From assembly GCA_000773965.1 (NCBI GenBank), contig JRUP01000034.1, forward strand, positions 1 to 64,000: a stretch of 64,000 bases of DNA. The letters are read 5' to 3'. Under the pieces are notes generated by a model, which had not been told where the DNA came from, did no database searches, and saw nothing but the letters and a program-made list of their open reading frames with translations. A program made the translations under genes and the position numbers. This document shows, one piece after another, positions 7,939-19,306 of this stretch. Numbering within the stretch: position 1 is the stretch's first letter; the number at the start of each line of letters is the position of its first letter. This DNA is from Enterobacter cancerogenus. Its GTDB lineage: Bacteria; Pseudomonadota; Gammaproteobacteria; Enterobacterales; Enterobacteriaceae.

Positions 7939-9240
7939 TTATTGTTGTTGTAACCAGATCGCTTGCCAGCCTTGCTCATGACTGGCCGCACCTTCATGGG
8001 TGACAAAGATTCCCGGTGCACAGATCAGCGTCTGGTTGTAGTAAATCAAGGGGATACGCTCCCGCTGCCAGGGTGGCACACCTAACTCCTGCCACAATTT
8101 TTTCATCTCCCGGCCTCCGGCACGACCCAGCAGATGATGATAGCCGCTGGCTTGAAAACGAATGTTGATCGATTCGTCCTCGGTGGGTTGACGCAAGATG
8201 GCAATCGCCGGGTTTGCCTGTAATACGCCTAAATTCTCGGGTAGCCGCAGCGCTTGTTCACGGTTATGCCAGATTAGCGAGTGCTGACTCAGCGATGCAT
8301 GCGCGTTAAGCCAATACAGCCGCTGGCGATAACGGCGGAGTGTAAAGGCAGCAAAACTCAGGCTGGGATTGGCATCTTCACGGCTACACATCACTTCATC
8401 GGTGATACGTTTTAAGGCATCACGTGAAGGCATCGCACCGCCCTGCTGTGCAATCCAGCGACGCAAAAGCGCATGGCGTCGCGCTTCGCTCATCGTCAGC
8501 AATGGCGGAAAATGCAGTGCGCCCTGTTCATCAGTGAGCTGGGCCAACTGTTCTGCCAGCAGTTCATCCAGCAATTGCTCCTGCTCACCACACAACGCGG
8601 CACTGCGGGCGCTGGCGGCGCTAAAATGTGGCCAGCGCTTCTGCAGCAACGGCAGAATGTCCTGACGAAGAAAATTACGGTCATAGCGGCTGTCGGCGTT
8701 ACTTTCATCCTCGATCCAGCGTAAGCGGTGTTCCGTCGCATAGGTTTCGAGTTGCTGACGACTGATATCCAGCAACGGGCGCAGGTGAAAATGTTTTCCC
8801 ACCTGACGCTGGATGGGCATTGCCGCCAATCCTGCTGGACCACTGCCCCTTTTTAACGCCAACAACAGCGTTTCACACTGATCGTCAAGGTGCTGAGCCG
8901 TAAGTAAGTGCTCACCGGGTTGCAGCTGTTGCAATAATGCCTGATAGCGTGCTTCCCGGGCCGCCGCCTCAATGCCCTTTACACGACCATCCACCTGAAC
9001 GCGCAACACTTCGCAGGGAATCTGCCACTGCTGACAGATTTGCAGGCAATGTGACGCCCAGCGCTCCGCATTTAGGCTTAATCCATGATGGACGTGCAAC
9101 GCGCGCACCTGCAGCTGGGGCATCTGGCGTTGCCAGCTCACCAGTTGATGCAGCAATACGGTGGAATCCAACCCGCCACTGAACGCCAGCACACAGCGGG
9201 CGTCGGGTTTCAGTAACGAAGCAAGATGGGAAAAGGACAT
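7939..9240 (-). CDS. tilS: tRNA(Ile)-lysidine synthetase
   Basis: A 433-residue ATP-dependent enzyme that attaches lysine to C34 of the tRNAIle CAU anticodon, switching it from Met to Ile identity. The N-type ATP-pyrophosphatase P-loop SGGLDS is at 21-26. The central and C-terminal substrate-binding domains follow, giving the full E. coli-type length. The ATG at 9240 is preferred; the frame also opens at a TTG 15 bases earlier. It is followed closely by the cytochrome c gene. Confidence 0.96.
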   Translation of the reverse strand: MSFSHLASLLKPDARCVLAFSGGLDSTVLLHQLVSWQRQMPQLQVRALHVHHGLSLNAERWASHCLQICQQWQIPCEVLRVQVDGRVKGIEAAAREARYQALLQQLQPGEHLLTAQHLDDQCETLLLALKRGSGPAGLAAMPIQRQVGKHFHLRPLLDISRQQLETYATEHRLRWIEDESNADSRYDRNFLRQDILPLLQKRWPHFSAASARSAALCGEQEQLLDELLAEQLAQLTDEQGALHFPPLLTMSEARRHALLRRWIAQQGGAMPSRDALKRITDEVMCSREDANPSLSFAAFTLRRYRQRLYWLNAHASLSQHSLIWHNREQALRLPENLGVLQANPAIAILRQPTEDESINIRFQASGYHHLLGRAGGREMKKLWQELGVPPWQRERIPLIYYNQTLICAPGIFVTHEGAASHEQGWQAIWLQQQ

Positions 9241-9293
9241 AGCGTAATCCGTCAACGCGAACCGCCTGATTGCGGCCCGCAGCGGTGGCTAGT

Positions 9294-9683
9294 TTACGCT
9301 TGATACAGCTCCAGCGGCAAACCGTCTGGATCCGGAAAGAAAGTGCACGCTTTACCGGTCAGGGCATCAATGCGGATGGGTTCGCACACCACGCCTTTCG
9401 CAGCCAACACGGCAATCGACTGTTCAACATCATCAACACAAAACGCCAGATGACGCAGACCGCAGGCTTCCGGCCCACTGACGCGCGGCGGCGGCGAGGG
9501 GAACGAGAACAGTTCGATGGTATAAACCCCGTTCAGTCCCAGATCCCCTTTCCACGAGTCACGCTCGGCGCGGTAATACTCACCCAGCAAATCAAAACCT
9601 AACACGTCACAGTAAAACGCCTTACTGCGCTGATAATCGGTGGCAATAATGGCAATGTGGTGGATCTGTTTTATCTGCAGCAT
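9294..9683 (-). CDS. yaeR: VOC (glyoxalase/bleomycin resistance) family metalloprotein YaeR
   Basis: A 129-residue single-subunit vicinal-oxygen-chelate protein, close to E. coli YaeR in sequence and length. Likely metal ligands are the His in the first strand (IHHIAII), Glu in IELFSF, His in GLRHLAF and Glu in LPLELYQ near the C terminus. The reaction is not known; glyoxalase-like activity is a family-level guess. It lies between ldcC and tilS as in E. coli. Confidence 0.92.
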   Translation of the reverse strand: MLQIKQIHHIAIIATDYQRSKAFYCDVLGFDLLGEYYRAERDSWKGDLGLNGVYTIELFSFPSPPPRVSGPEACGLRHLAFCVDDVEQSIAVLAAKGVVCEPIRIDALTGKACTFFPDPDGLPLELYQA

Positions 9684-9755
9684 AGCGGCTCCTAAAGAAT
9701 CAGCCGCTAAGCCTACGTGCTCGGTAGCGCGCTGAAAAGAGGCAATTGTCCGAAG

Positions 9756-11906
9756 TTAACGGCTGTTTTCCTCACGTAGCACGCGCACCAGATAGCGCCC
9801 ATCGTCGGTGAGCGTTGCACCATGGATATCGGTTTCAAATCCAGGATAGTGCCGTCCAATCGTGCAGAGCATCAGCAGAAAATCGAGCACCGCGCGACTC
9901 TCCTCCGTGATCATCTCGCCCGGCATCACCAACGGCACGCCCGGTGGATAAGGCAGAATCATGTTGGCAGAGACCCGGCCCACTAACTCACGGATATCGA
10001 CGGTTTCGACTTGCCCCTGCACCTGGCGCTGGAAGGCCTGATGCGGCGTCATTTTTGATTCAGGTAAAACGTCGAAAGCCTTAAGCATCAGGCGTGGCAG
10101 ATCGTGTTGTCGAATCAGATTATGAATGCCCTGCGCCAATGTCTGGATACGCATATTGCGATAGAAATCGGGATCTTCGGCATAGAGATCCGGCAGCATG
10201 TTTTTCACCCGCAAATTAAGATCGTAGGCGCGTTTGAATTCAGTCAGACCACGCAACACGCTCATGGCTTTGGTTTTATCGATGCCGATGCTGAACAGGA
10301 ACAGCAAATTGTACGGCCCGGTCTTCTCTACCACCACGCCGCGCTGATCGAGGAACTTCGCCACCAGCGCCGCCGGAATGCCTTCATCCGCCATTTTCCC
10401 CAATTCACTCATTCCGGGTGTCAGGATGGTGACTTTTATCGGATCGAGGTACATGTGATCACGATCGGCATGGGTGAATCCATGCCAGTCCTCTTCGCCA
10501 GGCTGAATCGGCCAGCACTCAGCTTCATCGATCTGCTCAGGCTGCCAGATGTCGAAGAACCAGCCATCGCACTCTTCACGCAGCCGCTGAATCTCACGAC
10601 GGAAATGCAGAGCGCGCTCGACTGAGCGATTGATCAGTCGCTTACCCGGATTACCGCGCAGCATCGCCGCTGCCGTTTCAATCGAAGAGACAATCGCATA
10701 ACTCGGCGATGTGGTGGTGTGCATCATGTAGGCTTCATTAAAGGTGTCGTGGTCGTAATCACCTTTGATGTGAATCAGCGAGGCCTGCGAAAACGCCGCC
10801 AGCAGTTTGTGCGTCGACTGCGTTTCATAAATCACTTTGCCGGGAATACGCTCCCCGCTCATACCACTTTTGCCGCTGTAGATGGGATGAAAGTTGGTAT
10901 ACGGCACCCAAGCCGAATCGAAATGAATCGACGGCACATCCAGCGTCTCTTTGATGTACTGGGTGTTATACAACAGGCCATCGTAAGTGGAGTTGGTGAT
11001 GACGGCATGCACCGGCCAACTGGCGCGTGGTGTCTGATTAACTTTCTGCTGAATGCTGTCGCGTGCGAATTCCCGCTGCGGGATCCCCCCTAAAATGCCC
11101 AGCGCATTACGCGTCGGCTTGAGCCAAATCGGGATGATGTCGCTCATCATCAGCAGATGGGTGAGTGATTTGTGGCAGTTACGGTCAATCAGCACCGTAC
11201 TTCCTGCGGGTGCAGCGTACATCCCAACAATTTTGTTCGAGGTTGAGGTGCCATTGGTCACCATATAGCTTTGTTCAGCGCCAAATGTTCGCGCCACATA
11301 CTCTTCTGCTTCGAGGTGCGGGCCGGTGTGATCGAGCAGAGACCCCAGCTCGGTAACGGAGATGGAGACATCCGCCTTGAGCGTGTTTGCACCGAAGAAG
11401 TCATAGAACAGGCTGCCCACCGGGCTTTTCTGGAAGGCGGTGCCGCCCATGTGGCCCGGCGTACAGAAGGTGTATTTGCCCTCTTTCACATAGGTGAACA
11501 GCGCCTTGGTGAGCGGCGGCATGATTTTATCGATGTACTCATCGGTGTACTGCCGAATGTGCAATGCGATGTCGTCAGCGGCATTGAGCGCGTACTCAAA
11601 GAATTGCAGCGCCATGCGCATTTCGTTAATGCTGACATCCATCTGCGAATGAGTGTTGATAAAGGCATACAGCGGCAGATATTCGTTGAGCTGATTGATG
11701 TCGCTGCACAGCGCCAGGCTGTAATCGTCCCAGTCAAAAATCACACCGCAAATACGCGGGTTGTGTTCAATCAGTTTCAGCAGGTCGCTGGCATTGTTGG
11801 GATAGACGGTCTGGAACCCTTGCAGCTTGAGGGCTGCGTCCAGTTCACGAATCGGTTCATCTTTGTAGAACGCGCCGTGCGGTCCCATGATCGCGATAAT
11901 ATTCAA
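9756..11906 (-). CDS. ldcC: Constitutive lysine decarboxylase
   Basis: A 716-residue PLP-dependent fold-type I decarboxylase converting lysine to cadaverine. Order: N-terminal wing domain (1-130), linker, PLP core with the Schiff-base Lys367 in STHKLLAAF, C-terminal domain. LdcC rather than CadA is inferred from position next to accA/yaeR and the absence of cadB and cadC. The start is a TTG (MNIIAIMGPHG) six bases after a perfect AGGAGG, matching the E. coli N terminus; no ATG fits. A 351-bp intergenic stretch separates it from accA upstream. Confidence 0.95.
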   Translation of the reverse strand: MNIIAIMGPHGAFYKDEPIRELDAALKLQGFQTVYPNNASDLLKLIEHNPRICGVIFDWDDYSLALCSDINQLNEYLPLYAFINTHSQMDVSINEMRMALQFFEYALNAADDIALHIRQYTDEYIDKIMPPLTKALFTYVKEGKYTFCTPGHMGGTAFQKSPVGSLFYDFFGANTLKADVSISVTELGSLLDHTGPHLEAEEYVARTFGAEQSYMVTNGTSTSNKIVGMYAAPAGSTVLIDRNCHKSLTHLLMMSDIIPIWLKPTRNALGILGGIPQREFARDSIQQKVNQTPRASWPVHAVITNSTYDGLLYNTQYIKETLDVPSIHFDSAWVPYTNFHPIYSGKSGMSGERIPGKVIYETQSTHKLLAAFSQASLIHIKGDYDHDTFNEAYMMHTTTSPSYAIVSSIETAAAMLRGNPGKRLINRSVERALHFRREIQRLREECDGWFFDIWQPEQIDEAECWPIQPGEEDWHGFTHADRDHMYLDPIKVTILTPGMSELGKMADEGIPAALVAKFLDQRGVVVEKTGPYNLLFLFSIGIDKTKAMSVLRGLTEFKRAYDLNLRVKNMLPDLYAEDPDFYRNMRIQTLAQGIHNLIRQHDLPRLMLKAFDVLPESKMTPHQAFQRQVQGQVETVDIRELVGRVSANMILPYPPGVPLVMPGEMITEESRAVLDFLLMLCTIGRHYPGFETDIHGATLTDDGRYLVRVLREENSR

Positions 11907-12035
11907 TGCTCACCTCCTGTGGTGTTATGGCACTAAATAAGGATAGCGAAAAGTGAGAGGTGAATGTTCTGGAATACGTTGTTGTTTAGGGGGGATTGCT
12001 GTCAATTGGGTGCGAGGGCCAGAAAAGGCCAGCCC

Positions 12036-12092
12036 GGTTAGAACGTCATGGCTGCCCAATTCATCGTCGTCTGTTTGATCCCACTCAATATT
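12036..12092. repeat. 57-bp degenerate direct repeat, copy A
   Basis: Aligns without gaps to 12146-12202 with 40 of 57 identical bases counted by eye; the best block is GCTGCCCAAT. On the minus strand both copies are open for 19 codons and share the peptide core LGS. Confidence 0.6.
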
Positions 12093-12145
12093 CAGGTGAG
12101 TTCATGATTGAATGGACACTTTGATTATAAAAAGGTTTTTTGGCT

Positions 12146-12202
12146 GATTAGATTGTCTTTGCTGCCCAATGCATAGCCTTCTGAACGATCTTGCTCAGTA
12201 AT
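12146..12202. repeat. 57-bp degenerate direct repeat, copy B
   Basis: Second copy, offset 110 bp from copy A. The offset is not a multiple of three, so the two are not one repeated reading frame. Confidence 0.6.
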
Positions 12203-12212
12203 TAGCGGGCAT

Positions 12213-12239
12213 AAAAAAAGCGGACCGGAGTCCGCTTTT
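12213..12239 (-). terminator. Intrinsic terminator of the accA transcript
   Basis: Ten-bp stem AAAAGCGGAC / GTCCGCTTTT (12216-12225, 12230-12239) with loop CGGA; on the minus strand it is followed by a T tract. Confidence 0.88.
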
Positions 12240-12257
12240 CTTAATGAGCAAGCCAGC

Positions 12258-13217
12258 TTACGCGTAGCCGTAGCTCATCAGGCGCTGATAACGACGGTTA
12301 AGCAGTTCTTCAGTGCTCAGTACGTCGAGATCGGCCAGATCCGCCAGCAGTTGCTTTTTCAAGCTTGCCGCCATATCCACTGGTTGACGATGCGCGCCGC
12401 CCAATGGTTCAGGGATGATCGAGTCGATCAGCTTCAGCTCTTTCAGGCGATCGGCGGTGATGCCCATCGCTTCCGCAGCCAATGGCGCTTTATCGGCGCT
12501 TTTCCACAGGATTGACGCGCAGCCTTCCGGTGAAATCACCGAGTAGGTGCTGTACTGCAGCATGTTCACTTTGTCGCCCACGCCAATTGCCAGCGCACCA
12601 CCGGAACCGCCTTCGCCAATCACGGTACAGATGACCGGAATTTTCAGACCTGACATTTCACGCAGGTTGCGTGCGATGGCTTCAGATTGTCCACGCTCTT
12701 CGGCGCCCACACCAGGGTATGCACCCGGGGTGTCGATGAAGGTGATCAGTGGCATTTTGAAGCGTTCAGCCATTTCCATCAGTCGCAGCGCTTTACGATA
12801 GCCTTCTGGTGCTGGCATACCGAAGTTACGACGGATTTTCTCTTTGGTTTCACGACCTTTCTGATGGCCAATGACCATCACCGGACGACCATCAAGACGG
12901 GCAATACCGCCGACAATCGCTTTGTCATCGGCATAAGCGCGGTCGCCAGCCAACTCATCGAAATCATCAAACGCGTTGCGAACATAGTCCAGCGTGTAAG
13001 GGCGCAGCGGGTGACGCGCGAGCTGCGCAACCTGCCATGCACCTAAATCGGAGAAGATTTTACGGGTCAGCTCAACGCTTTTTTCGCGCAGACGCTGCAC
13101 TTCTTCATCCAGATTAATATCGTGTTTCTCATCCGAACGGCCAATTGACTTCAGCGAGTCGATTTTCGCTTCCAGTTCTGCGATTGGCTGTTCAAAATCC
13201 AGGTAATTAAGACTCAT
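12258..13217 (-). CDS. accA: Acetyl-CoA carboxylase carboxyltransferase subunit alpha
   Basis: A 319-residue subunit of the AccA2-AccD2 carboxyltransferase, which moves the carboxyl group from biotin-BCCP to acetyl-CoA, the first step of fatty acid synthesis. The crotonase-like core includes [17 protein letters not shown] (about 161-177) and [12 protein letters not shown]. Length matches E. coli. The gene lies 12 bp downstream of dnaE on the same strand and ends at a strong terminator, so it is the last gene of the large lpx-dnaE operon. Confidence 0.98.
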   Translation of the reverse strand: MSLNYLDFEQPIAELEAKIDSLKSIGRSDEKHDINLDEEVQRLREKSVELTRKIFSDLGAWQVAQLARHPLRPYTLDYVRNAFDDFDELAGDRAYADDKAIVGGIARLDGRPVMVIGHQKGRETKEKIRRNFGMPAPEGYRKALRLMEMAERFKMPLITFIDTPGAYPGVGAEERGQSEAIARNLREMSGLKIPVICTVIGEGGSGGALAIGVGDKVNMLQYSTYSVISPEGCASILWKSADKAPLAAEAMGITADRLKELKLIDSIIPEPLGGAHRQPVDMAASLKKQLLADLADLDVLSTEELLNRRYQRLMSYGYA

Positions 13218-13229
13218 AATGTTCCTGTT

Positions 13230-16200
13230 TTAGTCAAACTCCAGTTCCACCTGCTCCGATCCTACTAACGACCGCAAATCGTTGAGTAAACGATCGCTGG
13301 GCGAAATACGCCACGCTGCACCAAAGCGCAGCTTCGCCCGCGCATCTGCTCTCTGATAATAGAGATGCACCGGAATGGTCCCGGAGCGATGAGGCTCCAG
13401 AGACTGGCGGAGACGGTTTAAAAGCTGGTCATCAATTTGCCTGTCCGTCAGCGAGATAGCAAGTCCGCGCGCGTATTTTTCCCGCGCTTCGTCGATGTCC
13501 ATCACTTCTCGAGCGGTCATTTTAAGGCCACCGCTAAAGTCATCAAAGCTGACCTGTCCACTGACGATCAGGATACGGTCTTTCTCCAGCAACTGCTGGT
13601 ATTTATCTAACGCATCGGTAAATAACATCACTTCCAGACGACCAGAGCGATCGTCGAGAGTACAAATACCAATTCGGTTGCCGCGTTTCGTGACCATCAC
13701 GCGAGCGGCAATCACCAGCCCCGCCGCGATGGTTACTTTACCACGATCCGTCGGATGCATGTCCTTCAGGCGCATGCCGCCAACGTAGCGATCAATTTCT
13801 TTAAGATACTGATTAATTGGGTGGCCGGTGAGATACAAACCCAGCGTCTCACGCTCACCGTCCAGTTGAATCTGTTCCGGCCATGGCGTGATGTTGGTGT
13901 ATGACTTCTCCACCTGTTCAGGCTCTTCGGCCAGCACGCCAAACATATCTGCTTGTCCGGTCGCTTCCGCTTTTGCGTGCTGATCCGCAGCTTTCAATGC
14001 ATCGCTGAGCGCGCTCATCAAGGCTGCACGATGCGGACCGAGGCGATCAAAAGCTCCCGACATGATCAGCTTTTCCATCACACGACGGTTAATCTTTTTC
14101 GTATCGGTGCGAGCGCAGAGATCAAACAGCTCTTTGAAGTAGCCGCCTTCGTTACGTGCTTCGATGATGGCTTCAATCGGCCCTTCACCCACGCCTTTAA
14201 TGGCGCCGATACCATAGACGATTTCGCCTTCATCATTCACATGGAACGGATACAAGCCGGAGTTGATATCGGGCGGCAGCACTTTCAGGCCCATGCGCCA
14301 GCACTCATCCACCAGGCCAACGACCTTCTCGGTGTTGTCCATATCGGCGGTCATTACCGCTGCCATAAATTCTGCCGGGTAGTGCGCTTTCAGCCACAGC
14401 GTCTGGTAAGACACTAAAGCATAGGCTGCCGAGTGCGACTTGTTAAAGCCATAACCCGCAAACTTCTCTACCAGATCGAAGATCTTCATCGAGAGTTCAC
14501 CGTCAACACCCATGCTTTCTGCACCGTCCTGGAACACCGAACGTTGTTTGGCCATCTCTTCGGGTTTCTTTTTACCCATTGCACGGCGAAGCATATCTGC
14601 GCCACCCAGGGTATAACCCGACAGCACCTGAGCAATCTGCATCACCTGTTCCTGATACAGGATGATGCCGTAGGTGGGTTCCAGTACCGGCTTCAGGGTT
14701 TCGTGCTGCCACTGAATATCCGGGTACGAAATTTCTTCACGGCCGTGCTTACGGTCAATGAAGTTATCAACCATGCCCGATTGCAGTGGTCCCGGGCGGA
14801 AAAGTGCCACCAGTGCGATCATATCTTCGAAGCAGTCCGGCTTCAGACGTTTGATCAGATCTTTCATGCCGCGTGATTCAAGCTGGAAAACCGCTGTGGT
14901 TTCCGAGCGCTGCAGCATATCGAAGCTTTTCTTGTCATCCAGCGGGATGGCGGCGATATCAATCGGCTCCAACCCTTCTTTGGCGCGGCGCGGGTTAATC
15001 ATCTTCAGCGCCCAGTCAATGATGGTCAGCGTGCGCAAGCCGAGGAAGTCAAACTTCACCAGGCCGGCGTATTCCACATCATTTTTATCAAACTGGGTTA
15101 CCGGGAATTGGCCATTCTCATCACAGTAAAGCGGAGCAAAATCAGTGATTTTGGTCGGTGCGATAACCACCCCACCGGCGTGTTTACCGGCGTTACGTGT
15201 GACACCTTCCAGCTTGCGCGCCATATCGATCAGCGCTTTGACCTCTTCATCTGCCTCGTAGATTTCCGGCAGCTGCGGTTCCGCTTCAAAGGCTTTTTCC
15301 AGCGTCATGCCGGGATCCGGCGGGATCAATTTGGAGATGCGATCCACAAAGCCATACGGATGCCCCAGCACACGTCCTACGTCGCGGATAACCGCTTTCG
15401 CCGCCATGGTACCGAAGGTGATGATTTGCGAAACCGCTTCGCGCCCATACATCTCGGCGACATGATCGATCACCTGATCGCGCTTCTCCATGCAGAAATC
15501 GACGTCGAAGTCAGGCATTGAGACACGTTCCGGGTTAAGGAAACGTTCGAACAGCAGATCAAATTCCAACGGGTCGAGGTCAGTGATTTTCAGCGCATAC
15601 GCGACCAGAGAGCCTGCACCCGAACCACGGCCCGGCCCAACCGGGATACCGTTATCCTTCGACCACTGGATAAACTCCATGACGATCAGGAAGTAGCCAG
15701 GGAAGCCCATCTGATTGATAACGTTGAGTTCAATCTCAAGACGTTCATCATATTCTGGCCGCTTCTCTGCACGCACCTTGTCATCCGGGAACAGGAATTC
15801 CAGACGCTCTTCCAGCCCTTCACGAGACTTCATGACGAGGAAATCTTCAGTCGTCATTTCCCCGGTGGGGAATTGCGGCAGGAAGTATTCACCCAGGCGT
15901 ACCGTGACGTTACAACGCTTAGCAATCTCTACGCTGTTTTCCAGCGCTTCCGGGATGTCCGAGAACAGCTCGCACATCTCCTCTTCGCTGCGCATATATT
16001 GCTGAGGACTGTAATGACGTGGGCGTTTTGGATCGTCCAGCGTGAAGCCATCATGAATCGCCACGCGAATTTCATGGGCGTCAAAATCTTCTTCGTTGAG
16101 GAAACAGACTTCGTTGGTGGCCACCACCGGCACACCTTCGGCAATCGCTAACTCAACGGCGGCATGCAGATAAGCCTCTTCATCAGCGCGTCCGGTACGC

Positions 16201-16712
16201 GTCAGCTCGAGGTAATAACGATTGGGGAAATGTTCCTGATAGAAACTGAGGCACTGCGTCACCAGCGCACTGTTGCCGCGCAGTAGACTGCGGCCAACAT
16301 CGCCCTTGCGTCCACCGGAGAGCAGAATGATGCCTTCACCCAGTTCGACCAGCCAGTCACGGTCAATAATCGGTCCGGCAATGCCATATCCACGCTGATA
16401 GGCACGCGAAATTAACAACGTAAGGTTCTGATAACCGGTGTTGTTGGCGGCAAGGACCGTGAGTTGTGTCAGCTCATCGCCCATCAACTCGCTGGCGACG
16501 TGGAAATCCGCACCAATAATCGGTTTGATGCCTGCATCGTGCGCACTACCGTAAAAACGCACCAACCCGCAAAGGTTGATGTAATCGGTAATCGCAATCG
16601 CCGGCATACCCAGCGCAGCCGCCTTCTTGACCAATGGCTTAGTTTTCGCCAGGCCATCGACCATCGAATAGTCGCTGTGTACGCGCAGATGTATAAAACG
16701 AGGTTCAGCCAT
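13230..16712 (-). CDS. dnaE: DNA polymerase III subunit alpha
   Basis: An 1160-residue replicative polymerase, the same length as E. coli DnaE. The N-terminal PHP domain starts [13 protein letters not shown]. The polymerase palm carries PDFDVDFC (near 399-406) with the two catalytic aspartates, and [14 protein letters not shown] precedes it. A helix-hairpin-helix, an OB fold ([18 protein letters not shown]) and the C-terminal tau-binding region follow. It is co-oriented with rnhB upstream and accA downstream in the conserved cluster. Confidence 0.98.
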   Translation of the reverse strand: MAEPRFIHLRVHSDYSMVDGLAKTKPLVKKAAALGMPAIAITDYINLCGLVRFYGSAHDAGIKPIIGADFHVASELMGDELTQLTVLAANNTGYQNLTLLISRAYQRGYGIAGPIIDRDWLVELGEGIILLSGGRKGDVGRSLLRGNSALVTQCLSFYQEHFPNRYYLELTRTGRADEEAYLHAAVELAIAEGVPVVATNEVCFLNEEDFDAHEIRVAIHDGFTLDDPKRPRHYSPQQYMRSEEEMCELFSDIPEALENSVEIAKRCNVTVRLGEYFLPQFPTGEMTTEDFLVMKSREGLEERLEFLFPDDKVRAEKRPEYDERLEIELNVINQMGFPGYFLIVMEFIQWSKDNGIPVGPGRGSGAGSLVAYALKITDLDPLEFDLLFERFLNPERVSMPDFDVDFCMEKRDQVIDHVAEMYGREAVSQIITFGTMAAKAVIRDVGRVLGHPYGFVDRISKLIPPDPGMTLEKAFEAEPQLPEIYEADEEVKALIDMARKLEGVTRNAGKHAGGVVIAPTKITDFAPLYCDENGQFPVTQFDKNDVEYAGLVKFDFLGLRTLTIIDWALKMINPRRAKEGLEPIDIAAIPLDDKKSFDMLQRSETTAVFQLESRGMKDLIKRLKPDCFEDMIALVALFRPGPLQSGMVDNFIDRKHGREEISYPDIQWQHETLKPVLEPTYGIILYQEQVMQIAQVLSGYTLGGADMLRRAMGKKKPEEMAKQRSVFQDGAESMGVDGELSMKIFDLVEKFAGYGFNKSHSAAYALVSYQTLWLKAHYPAEFMAAVMTADMDNTEKVVGLVDECWRMGLKVLPPDINSGLYPFHVNDEGEIVYGIGAIKGVGEGPIEAIIEARNEGGYFKELFDLCARTDTKKINRRVMEKLIMSGAFDRLGPHRAALMSALSDALKAADQHAKAEATGQADMFGVLAEEPEQVEKSYTNITPWPEQIQLDGERETLGLYLTGHPINQYLKEIDRYVGGMRLKDMHPTDRGKVTIAAGLVIAARVMVTKRGNRIGICTLDDRSGRLEVMLFTDALDKYQQLLEKDRILIVSGQVSFDDFSGGLKMTAREVMDIDEAREKYARGLAISLTDRQIDDQLLNRLRQSLEPHRSGTIPVHLYYQRADARAKLRFGAAWRISPSDRLLNDLRSLVGSEQVELEFD

Positions 16713-16743
16713 ATCAGTTTCCGATTAAAACAGCGTCAGGCTA

Positions 16744-17370
16744 TTAAAGCGCAGTCGGCTGACGCGCGGCCAGCACATCAGCATCAATCAGGGCATTTCG
16801 CACCGGTGCAAAGCTGCGGCGATGATGTGGCGTGGCACCAAACTGCGTCAATTTTTCCATATGCAACGCAGTTGGGTAGCCTTTGTGCTGGGCAAATCCA
16901 TATTCCGGGAACAACAGATCCAGCTCGGCCATTTCACGATCGCGCGTGACTTTCGCGATGATCGAGGCTGCACTGATCTCTTGTACCAGGCTATCGCCCT
17001 TCACCACCGCCTGCGATGGCATGGGCAATGCCGGACAACGGTTGCCATCGATCAACACAAAATCAGGCGTAACAGGCAGACCCGCTACCGCACGCTGCAT
17101 CGCCAGCATAGTGGCGTGCAGAATGTTGAGTTGGTCGATCTCTTCAGGCTCCGCCCGGCCGAGGCTCCAGGCTAGCGCTTTCTCTTTGATCTCGTCATAC
17201 AGCGCCAGCCGACGCTTTTCGGAAAGCTTCTTTGAGTCGGCCAGCCCTTTAATCGGATTCGCAGGGTCGAGGATGACTGCTGCGGTGACAACGGCGCCTA
17301 CCAGCGGACCTCGCCCCACTTCATCCACGCCAGCAATGCGCTGTGCGTTTGGGTAGATAAACTCAGTCAT
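16744..17370 (-). CDS. rnhB: Ribonuclease HII
   Basis: A 208-residue cytosolic RNase H of type 2, which nicks 5' of single ribonucleotides embedded in DNA. The motif [12 protein letters not shown] supplies metal ligands Asp16 and Glu17; ILDP and IDGNRCP follow. The ATG at 17370 is chosen over an upstream start at 17412 because it gives the family N terminus and overlaps the lpxB stop by 8 bp. Confidence 0.96.
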   Translation of the reverse strand: MTEFIYPNAQRIAGVDEVGRGPLVGAVVTAAVILDPANPIKGLADSKKLSEKRRLALYDEIKEKALAWSLGRAEPEEIDQLNILHATMLAMQRAVAGLPVTPDFVLIDGNRCPALPMPSQAVVKGDSLVQEISAASIIAKVTRDREMAELDLLFPEYGFAQHKGYPTALHMEKLTQFGATPHHRRSFAPVRNALIDADVLAARQPTAL

Positions 17371-18511
17371 TGGCAATCTCCAGTACGGCGTCCGCGGCTT
17401 GCTCATCAGCATTCCAGCGAATCTGTTGATGCAACTCGTTGAAGGTGTTCAGCAGGTCATCGCGCTCTGGTCCGGCATGCAACAGAGGTTCCAGCGCAGC
17501 CGCCAATGCCTCTGGCTGGCACTCTTCCTGCAACAGCTCTTTGACCAACTCCCGACCCGCCAGCAGATTGGGCAGTGAAACGTACGGCGTTTTCACCAAA
17601 CGCTTCGCCAGCCAGAAGGTAAAGGGTTTCATGCGGTAACCGACCACCATCGGACACTTCGCCAGCATGCACTCCAGCGCAGCAGTGCCGGATGCGAGAA
17701 TCGCCGCATCGCTGGCGATCATCGCCTGACGGCCTTTGCCATCCAGCAAATGCATCGGTAGCTCGGGCGCCACTTCAGCTTTAATCTGTTCAAACTGTTC
17801 GCGGCGTTTGGCATTGACCAGCGGCACCACGATTTCCAGCGCGGGATAACGCTGACGCAATAACTGTGCCGCACGCAAGAAATCCGCACTCAGCATTTCC
17901 ACTTCTGCACCACGGCTACCCGGCAGCAAGCCCAGACAGATCGCATTCTCCGCGATGCCTAACTCACGTCGCGCCGCAGATTTGTCTGGCTGCAGCGGCA
18001 TGGCATCGGCCATGGTGTGGCCGATAAAGCGGCAAGGTACGTTGAATCGATCGTAAAACGCTTTTTCAAACGGCAGAAACGCCAGTACCAGGTTGGTATT
18101 GCGGCCAATTTTGAACACGCGTTTTTGTCGCCACGCCCACACGGAAGGACTGACGTAATGAATGGTGCGAATTCCTGCGCGCTTCAGGCTGCCTTCCAAT
18201 GTGATATTGAAATCTGGCGCATCAATGCCGACGAAGACATCAGGCTTGAGTTCGGTGAAGCGCTGCGTCAAATCCTTGCGAATTTTCAGCAAGCGGCGCA
18301 AGCGGCCGAGCACTTCAACAATGCCCATCACCGCCAGCTCTTCCATCTCATACCAGACTTCACAGCCTTCAGCTTGCATCAGCGGACCGGCAACGCCGAC
18401 AAAGCGGGCATCGGGATGACGCGCTTTGAGCGCACGGATAAGACCTGCACCAAGAATATCGCCGGAGGTTTCTCCGGCGACCAGGGCAATCGTTAAGGGA
18501 CGCACTGACAT
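17363..18511 (-). CDS. lpxB: Lipid-A-disaccharide synthase
   Basis: A 382-residue peripheral membrane glycosyltransferase of family GT19. It joins UDP-2,3-diacylglucosamine and lipid X to give tetraacyldisaccharide 1-phosphate. Family signatures include [15 protein letters not shown] at the N terminus, [14 protein letters not shown] and [10 protein letters not shown]. The stop overlaps rnhB, and lpxA lies 3 bp upstream, so translation is probably coupled. Confidence 0.97.
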   Translation of the reverse strand: MSVRPLTIALVAGETSGDILGAGLIRALKARHPDARFVGVAGPLMQAEGCEVWYEMEELAVMGIVEVLGRLRRLLKIRKDLTQRFTELKPDVFVGIDAPDFNITLEGSLKRAGIRTIHYVSPSVWAWRQKRVFKIGRNTNLVLAFLPFEKAFYDRFNVPCRFIGHTMADAMPLQPDKSAARRELGIAENAICLGLLPGSRGAEVEMLSADFLRAAQLLRQRYPALEIVVPLVNAKRREQFEQIKAEVAPELPMHLLDGKGRQAMIASDAAILASGTAALECMLAKCPMVVGYRMKPFTFWLAKRLVKTPYVSLPNLLAGRELVKELLQEECQPEALAAALEPLLHAGPERDDLLNTFNELHQQIRWNADEQAADAVLEIAND

Positions 18512-18514
18512 GGA

Positions 18515-19303
18515 TTAACGAATCAATCCACGCGTCGAACGGGCAAAGAAGTCATAGAAAGGCTGCACTTCGCTGTGTTGTTTTGCCAGCTCTTCAATCT
18601 CTGGTTTCACTTCATCCAGCGTTTTACCACTGCGATACAGCAGTTTGTACGCATTGCGAATCGCGTGCAGTGCTTCTTTGCTAAAGCCACGGCGTTTGAG
18701 GCCTTCGATGTTGATACCGAACGGTGTCGCGTGGTTGCCCTGCGCAATAACGTACGGTGGGACATCCTGCGCAACGCCTGAACAACCGCCAACCATCACG
18801 TGTGCACCAATGGTGCACCACTGGTGGACTGCCGTCATCCCGCCGATAATCGCGAAATCATCCACGGTGACATGGCCACCCAGCGTGGCGTTGTTGGCAA
18901 AGATGCAACGGTTACCAATGACGCAATCATGCGCGATATGCGCATTGACCATCAGCAGGTTATCACTGCCAACTTTAGTGAGGTTGCCACCCTGCGTGGT
19001 GCCACGGTGAATAGTCACACTCTCGCGGATGCGGTTGCGATCACCGATTTCAACACGGGTCGGCTCACCGGCATATTTCAGATCCTGGTTCACTTCACCA
19101 ATCGAAGCAAACTGATAGATCTGATTGTCTTTGCCGATACGCGTGTGGCCGTTCACCACCACGTGCGATTTGAGCACCGTACCTTCACCAATTTCCACGT
19201 TAGCGCCGACAAAGCAGAACGGGCCGATGTGAACATTGGCGCCGATGACGGCACCTTCTTCAATAACGGAACTGGGATGAATATTGGCGGTTGAATCAAT
19301 CAC
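18515..19303 (-). CDS. lpxA: UDP-N-acetylglucosamine O-acyltransferase
   Basis: A 262-residue left-handed beta-helix acyltransferase that transfers a 3-hydroxyacyl chain from ACP to the 3-OH of UDP-GlcNAc, the first step of lipid A synthesis. Hexapeptide repeats fill the first ~190 residues; catalytic His125 lies in NAHIAHDC. The start is GTG, as in E. coli, three bases after the fabZ stop. The final RGLIR equals the E. coli ending. Confidence 0.97.
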   Translation of the reverse strand: MIDSTANIHPSSVIEEGAVIGANVHIGPFCFVGANVEIGEGTVLKSHVVVNGHTRIGKDNQIYQFASIGEVNQDLKYAGEPTRVEIGDRNRIRESVTIHRGTTQGGNLTKVGSDNLLMVNAHIAHDCVIGNRCIFANNATLGGHVTVDDFAIIGGMTAVHQWCTIGAHVMVGGCSGVAQDVPPYVIAQGNHATPFGINIEGLKRRGFSKEALHAIRNAYKLLYRSGKTLDEVKPEIEELAKQHSEVQPFYDFFARSTRGLIR

Positions 19304-19306
19304 TAA

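Larger units (their letters stand above)
11907..12212. other. ldcC-accA intergenic region with degenerate direct repeats
   Basis: Apart from the ldcC ribosome site and the accA terminator, this stretch holds two ungapped 57-bp similar segments (12036-12092 and 12146-12202) but no recognisable gene. The promoter for ldcC is presumably within it, but I see no convincing -10/-35 pair. Confidence 0.6.
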
